A stretch of 64,000 nucleotides of DNA. Origin: JBOGCH01 sp051656645 (lineage in GTDB: Bacteria > Bacteroidota > Bacteroidia > Bacteroidales > Marinifilaceae). The translations under genes and the position numbers were made by a program. The notes below the pieces were generated by a model that was not told the origin of the DNA, searched no databases, and worked only from the letters and a program-made list of their open reading frames with translations. Location: the NCBI GenBank assembly GCA_051656645.1, contig JBOGCH010000005.1:62001-126000 (forward strand), in the 5' to 3' direction. Below, in pieces: positions 60,442 to 64,000 of this stretch (position 1 is the stretch's first letter; the number at the start of each line of letters is the position of its first letter).

Positions 60442-62493
60442 TTAATTCATCTGTACTGGGGTTATCACTTCACTCGTTGTTGCGTCAACCTGTTTAGGAT
60501 AAATTATTAAGCGACTATTTGCCGGAAATGTACGCTCAATTTTTACCGGTAAATGCTCTAAACCTCTATTGTATGATACATAACCTTTTCTTGAGGAAAT
60601 TAAACAAATTAGATGCTCATCACGAACCAATTGTTTTGCCTGAGTCAAATCCTCAGGATGTTCACTTTCAATAAAATCTAACGATATATTGATTTTGTGC
60701 GATTGTAGTACACGTTGTATTGATTCATGACTCTTTGAGTCGCATAATAACTCCACAGATAATGACAACTCTTGCGCAAGTTTTGAAACAATTGTCACCC
60801 ATTGCTCAAATCCTTCCTCATACATAGAGTAGCGAGGGCATATTACCAAAAACTTTTTGTGCCCTAGAAGATTTGCTTCAAGTCCGCAAATAAGCGTTGT
60901 CTTATCCGTTGAGTACACAATTTTATCAATGGTATCACCAATAAAACGGTCAAGCATATCTAAATTTCGTGGCCAACCAAGAATAATAGTATCCGCAATA
61001 ATTTCTCTTGCAATACGGGTAATAGCACTTGGAATGTTATGACTGATTGTTGCGCGTAAGTCAACATTCGTTTCAATTGCATTTGTATATCCCACAGCCG
61101 AAGATAATTTTTTACGCAATTTCAATATGTTTATCTCAGCTTGTTCATCGTTAGGAACAACAGACATAAGAGAGATAGAATTCTTGGATTTCTTATTTTT
61201 TAGTAACAAAGCAACCTCCATAAGTGAATTTAGTGTCTCCATGTTTGCTATAGGCAATAGGATATGCTGATTCTGTTGAGAATATCTGTGCATATCAATA
61301 TCATCGTCATTGTGTAACTGAATTGCAACCTCTTTAGCCGCATTTTCTGTAACAAACGAAGCAATTACGCAAGTAATAAGTATTAAAATAATAGTTGCAT
61401 TTAATGCTGTCTCGTCAAGAACACCAGCTCTGTATCCAACCAAAATAATTGCAAGTGTTGCTGCTGCGTGTGCTGAGCTTAGTCCAAATATTAAGTTACG
61501 TTGGCCAATTGTATAGTTAAACAAGCGCTGTGCAAAATAGGCAACCAACCACTTACTGACAATAGCTACCGCAGTTAAACCAATTGTTAAGAGAATAGTG
61601 TCTGCTCCAGTCATTATAGCCCGAATATCAACAAGCATACCAACACTAATCAAAAAGAATGGAATAAAAATAGAATTCCCAACAAACTCTATTCTGTTCA
61701 TTAATACTGACGAGTGCGGTATTTGTCTGTTTATTGATAATCCGGCAATAAAGGCCCCAATAATAGGTTCTAAACCTGCTATTTCAGCACAAAAGGACGC
61801 CACAAATACCACCAGTAATACATAGACATACATAGCATAGCCCTCATTGGCCATCTTTTTAAAAAACCATTGAGATAAGCGTGGAATGGTCCAGAACATG
61901 GCTCCCAAATATATTACAAGTGCAATAAACAGTTGTCCCATAAACTGCCATGTAATACCTTTATCTATTTCCATTACAACAGCTAGCAAAATTAAAACTA
62001 CGGTATCTGTCAATACCGTACCACCAACTGTAACTATCACCGATTTATCCTTAGTTATACCCATTCTGCTAACAATGGGATATGAAACCAATGTATGTGT
62101 CATAAGCATACAGGATAACAGCATACTTGCTGTTACACTATATCCCAACCCCCAATAACATAGTGGAAAACCCAAAAGGGGAGGAGCAATAAAGTTTAGT
62201 AGACTATATATAATACTCTTATTCTTGTTTTTGCTAAACTCATTCATATCTAACTCTAAACCGGCAATAAACATTATATATAATAAGCCAATTGTAGAGA
62301 ATAGTTTAATTGCCGAATCGTTGTCAACAATATGTAATCCATATGGGCCAATCAATACCCCCGAAATAATAAGTCCTATAATACTAGGTACCTTTATTTT
62401 ATGTAAAAATATAGGACATAATAGGATAATAAATAATATTAAGGCAAAAATTAAAACGGGATTATCTAATGGGATATGAAATTCGTGCACCAT
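60442..62493 (-). CDS. CPA2-family cation:proton antiporter with C-terminal UspA-like region
   Basis: A 683-residue membrane protein. Residues 1-390 form a Na+/H+ exchanger (CPA2, NapA/KefB-like) domain of about twelve helices, with GLELDMNEF and the helix GLEPIIGAFIAGLSINRQ. Residues about 410-683 are soluble and look like two universal-stress-protein folds (HILLPIANMETLNSLMEVALLL; KFLVICPRYSMYEEGFEQWV). Such two-part proteins are common in Bacteroidetes; Na+ or K+ is the likely counter-ion. Transcribed alone, divergent from xpt. Confidence 0.87.
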   Translation of the reverse strand: MVHEFHIPLDNPVLIFALILFIILLCPIFLHKIKVPSIIGLIISGVLIGPYGLHIVDNDSAIKLFSTIGLLYIMFIAGLELDMNEFSKNKNKSIIYSLLNFIAPPLLGFPLCYWGLGYSVTASMLLSCMLMTHTLVSYPIVSRMGITKDKSVIVTVGGTVLTDTVVLILLAVVMEIDKGITWQFMGQLFIALVIYLGAMFWTIPRLSQWFFKKMANEGYAMYVYVLLVVFVASFCAEIAGLEPIIGAFIAGLSINRQIPHSSVLMNRIEFVGNSIFIPFFLISVGMLVDIRAIMTGADTILLTIGLTAVAIVSKWLVAYFAQRLFNYTIGQRNLIFGLSSAHAAATLAIILVGYRAGVLDETALNATIILILITCVIASFVTENAAKEVAIQLHNDDDIDMHRYSQQNQHILLPIANMETLNSLMEVALLLKNKKSKNSISLMSVVPNDEQAEINILKLRKKLSSAVGYTNAIETNVDLRATISHNIPSAITRIAREIIADTIILGWPRNLDMLDRFIGDTIDKIVYSTDKTTLICGLEANLLGHKKFLVICPRYSMYEEGFEQWVTIVSKLAQELSLSVELLCDSKSHESIQRVLQSHKINISLDFIESEHPEDLTQAKQLVRDEHLICLISSRKGYVSYNRGLEHLPVKIERTFPANSRLIIYPKQVDATTSEVITPVQMN

Positions 62494-62808
62494 ATATAAA
62501 AATTAGATTATAAATTACTAAAATATGTTCTGTTTATCCAAAGTAAAGATAGGATTTTTTTGGATATTAATCCAAATTCTTTGATAATTGAATAGAATAA
62601 TTTCGTTGAATTACAAAAAATAAGTATATAATTGATTTATATTCAAAAATATATAGGTTCAATAACTTCCAAAAAACTGCAAGATATAAGTCTACAATAA
62701 CGTAAATTATCGCTTATTTATCAGAAATATTTTTGTAATTTTGGCGTTTCAATAAAAAAAGAGGCTTCCTCTAACCCAACAACATGGTAAAATTAAAAAC
62801 CCAATAAG
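62494..62808. other. 315-base divergent spacer
   Basis: Very AT-rich. It contains the xpt -7 boxes at 62728-62743 and, for the antiporter, a weak TTTG (62573-62576) with N21 and TATCTTTA (62544-62551) on the minus strand. The leader of xpt shows only a very short GAGG-CTT-CCTC hairpin; I see no purine riboswitch (no conserved junction or loop bases). Confidence 0.5.
62728..62743 (+). promoter_or_regulatory. Two tandem -7 boxes before xpt
   Basis: TATTTTTG (62728-62735) and TAATTTTG (62736-62743) adjoin each other, about 65-73 bases before the xpt start. Either or both could be used; no -33 TTTG fits. Confidence 0.42.
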
Positions 62809-63375
62809 ATGGAATTATTAAAAAAACGTATTCTACAAGATGGCGCGTGTTTTGAAGGCGGGATACTTAAAGTTGACAGTTTTATTAATCACCAAATGGA
62901 TCCTATATTAATGAAATCCATAGGTGTCGAATTTGTAAAACGCTTTGCAAGTCAAAACATCAATAAAGTCCTAACCATTGAAGCAAGTGGAATTGCTCCG
63001 GCAATAATGGTTGGCTATTTATTAGAGTTACCCGTTGTGTTTGCTAAGAAAAAGCAACCTAAAACAATGGAAAATATGCTTGTTACTAAAGTACACTCTT
63101 TTACAAAGGACAGAGAGTATAGCGTTTGTTTAAGCCGCGATTTTCTTAATGAAAATGATAGAGTACTTTTTGTTGATGATTTTCTTGCAAACGGAAATGC
63201 CGCGCAGGGTATTATTGATCTTGTTAAGCAAGCGGGTGCGGAACTTGTTGGAATGGGATTTATTATTGAAAAGGCTTTCCAGGACGGTGGGAAAAAATTG
63301 AGAGAAACAGACATTCAAATAGAATCGCTTGCTATTATTGAGAGCTTGGATAATTGTGAGATTAGAATAAAATAA
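62809..63375 (+). CDS. xpt: Xanthine phosphoribosyltransferase
   Basis: A 188-residue phosphoribosyltransferase salvaging xanthine to XMP. PRPP-binding loop VLFVDDFLANGNAAQGI (about 119-135), TIEASGIAPAIMVGYLL (about 55-71) and VFAKKKQPKTM (the xanthine-specific Lys-rich segment). Normal Xpt length. It starts an operon with the permease, whose ATG is 5 bases after the stop; the pair imports and salvages xanthine. Confidence 0.94.
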   Translation: MELLKKRILQDGACFEGGILKVDSFINHQMDPILMKSIGVEFVKRFASQNINKVLTIEASGIAPAIMVGYLLELPVVFAKKKQPKTMENMLVTKVHSFTKDREYSVCLSRDFLNENDRVLFVDDFLANGNAAQGIIDLVKQAGAELVGMGFIIEKAFQDGGKKLRETDIQIESLAIIESLDNCEIRIK

Positions 63376-63380
63376 TAACA

Positions 63381-64000
63381 ATGGGAGTATCAGTAGAAGA
63401 AAAAGTTAAAAGTTCGGGGTTAATTTACAAATTAGAAGACAGACCACCATTTAAGGATGCCTTTTTTGCAGCATTGCAACATCTTTTGGCCATTTTCGTG
63501 GCTATCATAACACCTCCGCTTATCATTGCGGGAGCCCTACAATTAGATAAAGAAACCACAAGTTTCTTAGTTTCTATGGCATTATTTGCATCGGGAATTT
63601 CTACATTTATACAATGTCGCAGAGTAGGTCCGTTTGGTGCCGGATTATTGTGTATTCAGGGAACAAGTTTTTCATTTATTGGTCCAATAATCTCAACCGG
63701 GATGCTTGGAGGCCTACCACTTATCTTTGGATGTTGTATGGCAGCATCATCAGTGGAAATGATTATAAGCCGCTTATTAAAATACACTAAAAAAATAATC
63801 ACGCCGTTGGTATCCGGTATTGTAGTAACCTTAATTGGAATGAGCCTAATTAAAGTTGGTATCATTGCATGTGGTGGAGGATTTGGAGCTATGGAAAACG
63901 GTACTTTTGGTAATTTCCAAAATATGGGATTAGCTGCTTTAGTACTATTCCTTATAATTCTTTTCAATCGTAGCAGTAATAACTATCTGCGCATGAGTTC
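63381..64000 (+). CDS. Xanthine/uracil permease (NCS2 family), partial at right edge
   Basis: The ATG at 63381 opens a frame that stays open to the window end (206 complete codons). The translated start (MGVSVEEKVKSSGLIYKLED) leads to a polytopic membrane protein; FFAALQHLLAIFVAIITPPL is the first helix with the QH-motif-like segment of NCS2 purine transporters, followed by RVGPFGAGLLCIQGTSFSFIG and ITPLVSGIVVTLIGMSLIKVG. About half of the family length is present. Coupled to xpt, so probably a xanthine permease. Confidence 0.9.
   Translation, partial: MGVSVEEKVKSSGLIYKLEDRPPFKDAFFAALQHLLAIFVAIITPPLIIAGALQLDKETTSFLVSMALFASGISTFIQCRRVGPFGAGLLCIQGTSFSFIGPIISTGMLGGLPLIFGCCMAASSVEMIISRLLKYTKKIITPLVSGIVVTLIGMSLIKVGIIACGGGFGAMENGTFGNFQNMGLAALVLFLIILFNRSSNNYLRMS

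Noticed and set aside
62709..62808. Purine riboswitch before xpt
   Set aside because: The leader is AT-rich, short of paired P1-P3 stems, and lacks conserved purine-aptamer loop bases.
1..64000. tRNA, rRNA, tmRNA, prophage or insertion sequence
   Set aside because: No tRNA T-arm pattern with acceptor pairing in any spacer, no phage or transposase protein among the open frames; reading by eye cannot exclude a small unstructured ncRNA.

Overview
The window reads as a chromosomal segment of an AT-rich member of the Bacteroidetes, most likely order Bacteroidales; I cannot fix the family. Support: upstream of many genes there is the Bacteroidetes -7 promoter box TAnnTTTG (one copy at 8635-8665 has the full TTTG-N19-TAnnTTTG form); gene orders such as purH-mreB-mreC-mreD-mrdA-rodA; a fused formimidoyltransferase-cyclodeaminase next to hutI; a eukaryote-like prolyl-tRNA synthetase; and many small lipoproteins and secreted TPR proteins. 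Genes are mostly intact housekeeping genes. I see no insertion sequence, prophage, CRISPR array, rRNA or tRNA.

Layout. 0-3.4 kb: secreted thioredoxin, ispE, and a lipid-anchored agmatine-deiminase-like enzyme behind an HdeD membrane protein. 3.5-8.5 kb: argS, a PHP phosphatase, a DUF2007/zinc protein, a TSCPD protein and an inositol-monophosphatase-type enzyme in a tight run, with a convergent patatin. 8.6-15.2 kb: an ABC-F ATPase, a YeiH-type exporter with a small membrane partner, and an outer-membrane barrel paired with a low-complexity lipoprotein. 15.7-24 kb: proS, a peptidase-T-like protein that has lost its metal ligands, pstSCAB, a cysteine-rich APS/PAPS reductase and a BASS-type transporter. 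24-31 kb: acyltransferase, nrnA, pepD, a free-methionine-sulfoxide reductase, a TPR protein, a CYTH protein and a small secreted protein. 30.5-43.6 kb: secA, lgt, a Bfd-like ferredoxin, a TPR lipoprotein, a YgiQ radical-SAM protein, yaaA, rimO, a META lipoprotein, gyrB and a LOG protein. 43.8-49.6 kb: pflB, pflA and a P-type calcium ATPase. 49.7-52.7 kb: histidine degradation (hutI then the FTCD fusion). 53.2-60.3 kb: the cell-shape operon headed by purH. 60.4-64 kb: a CPA2 antiporter, then xpt with a xanthine/uracil permease that runs off the right edge.

Most unusual things. (1) Three intergenic palindromic elements (15387-15496, 37998-38131, 52920-53107) are each built from degenerate 11-bp units laid head-to-tail, then mirrored as their inverse complement around a short centre; the unit length is strict and the arms can fold into long hairpins. 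I do not recognise this family. (2) The protein at 17306-18478 has the fold signature of peptidase T, but most of its catalytic and metal-ligand positions are replaced. (3) A hairpin followed by a T run, the signature of an intrinsic terminator, lies inside the early coding region of mreC just after mreB, a possible attenuator setting MreB:MreC levels. (4) The ABC-F protein keeps one composite ATP site and has lost the other in matching positions of both halves. (5) An 18-bp palindrome sits at about -44 of the YeiH-exporter promoter, where an activator would bind. All functional readings are from sequence alone.
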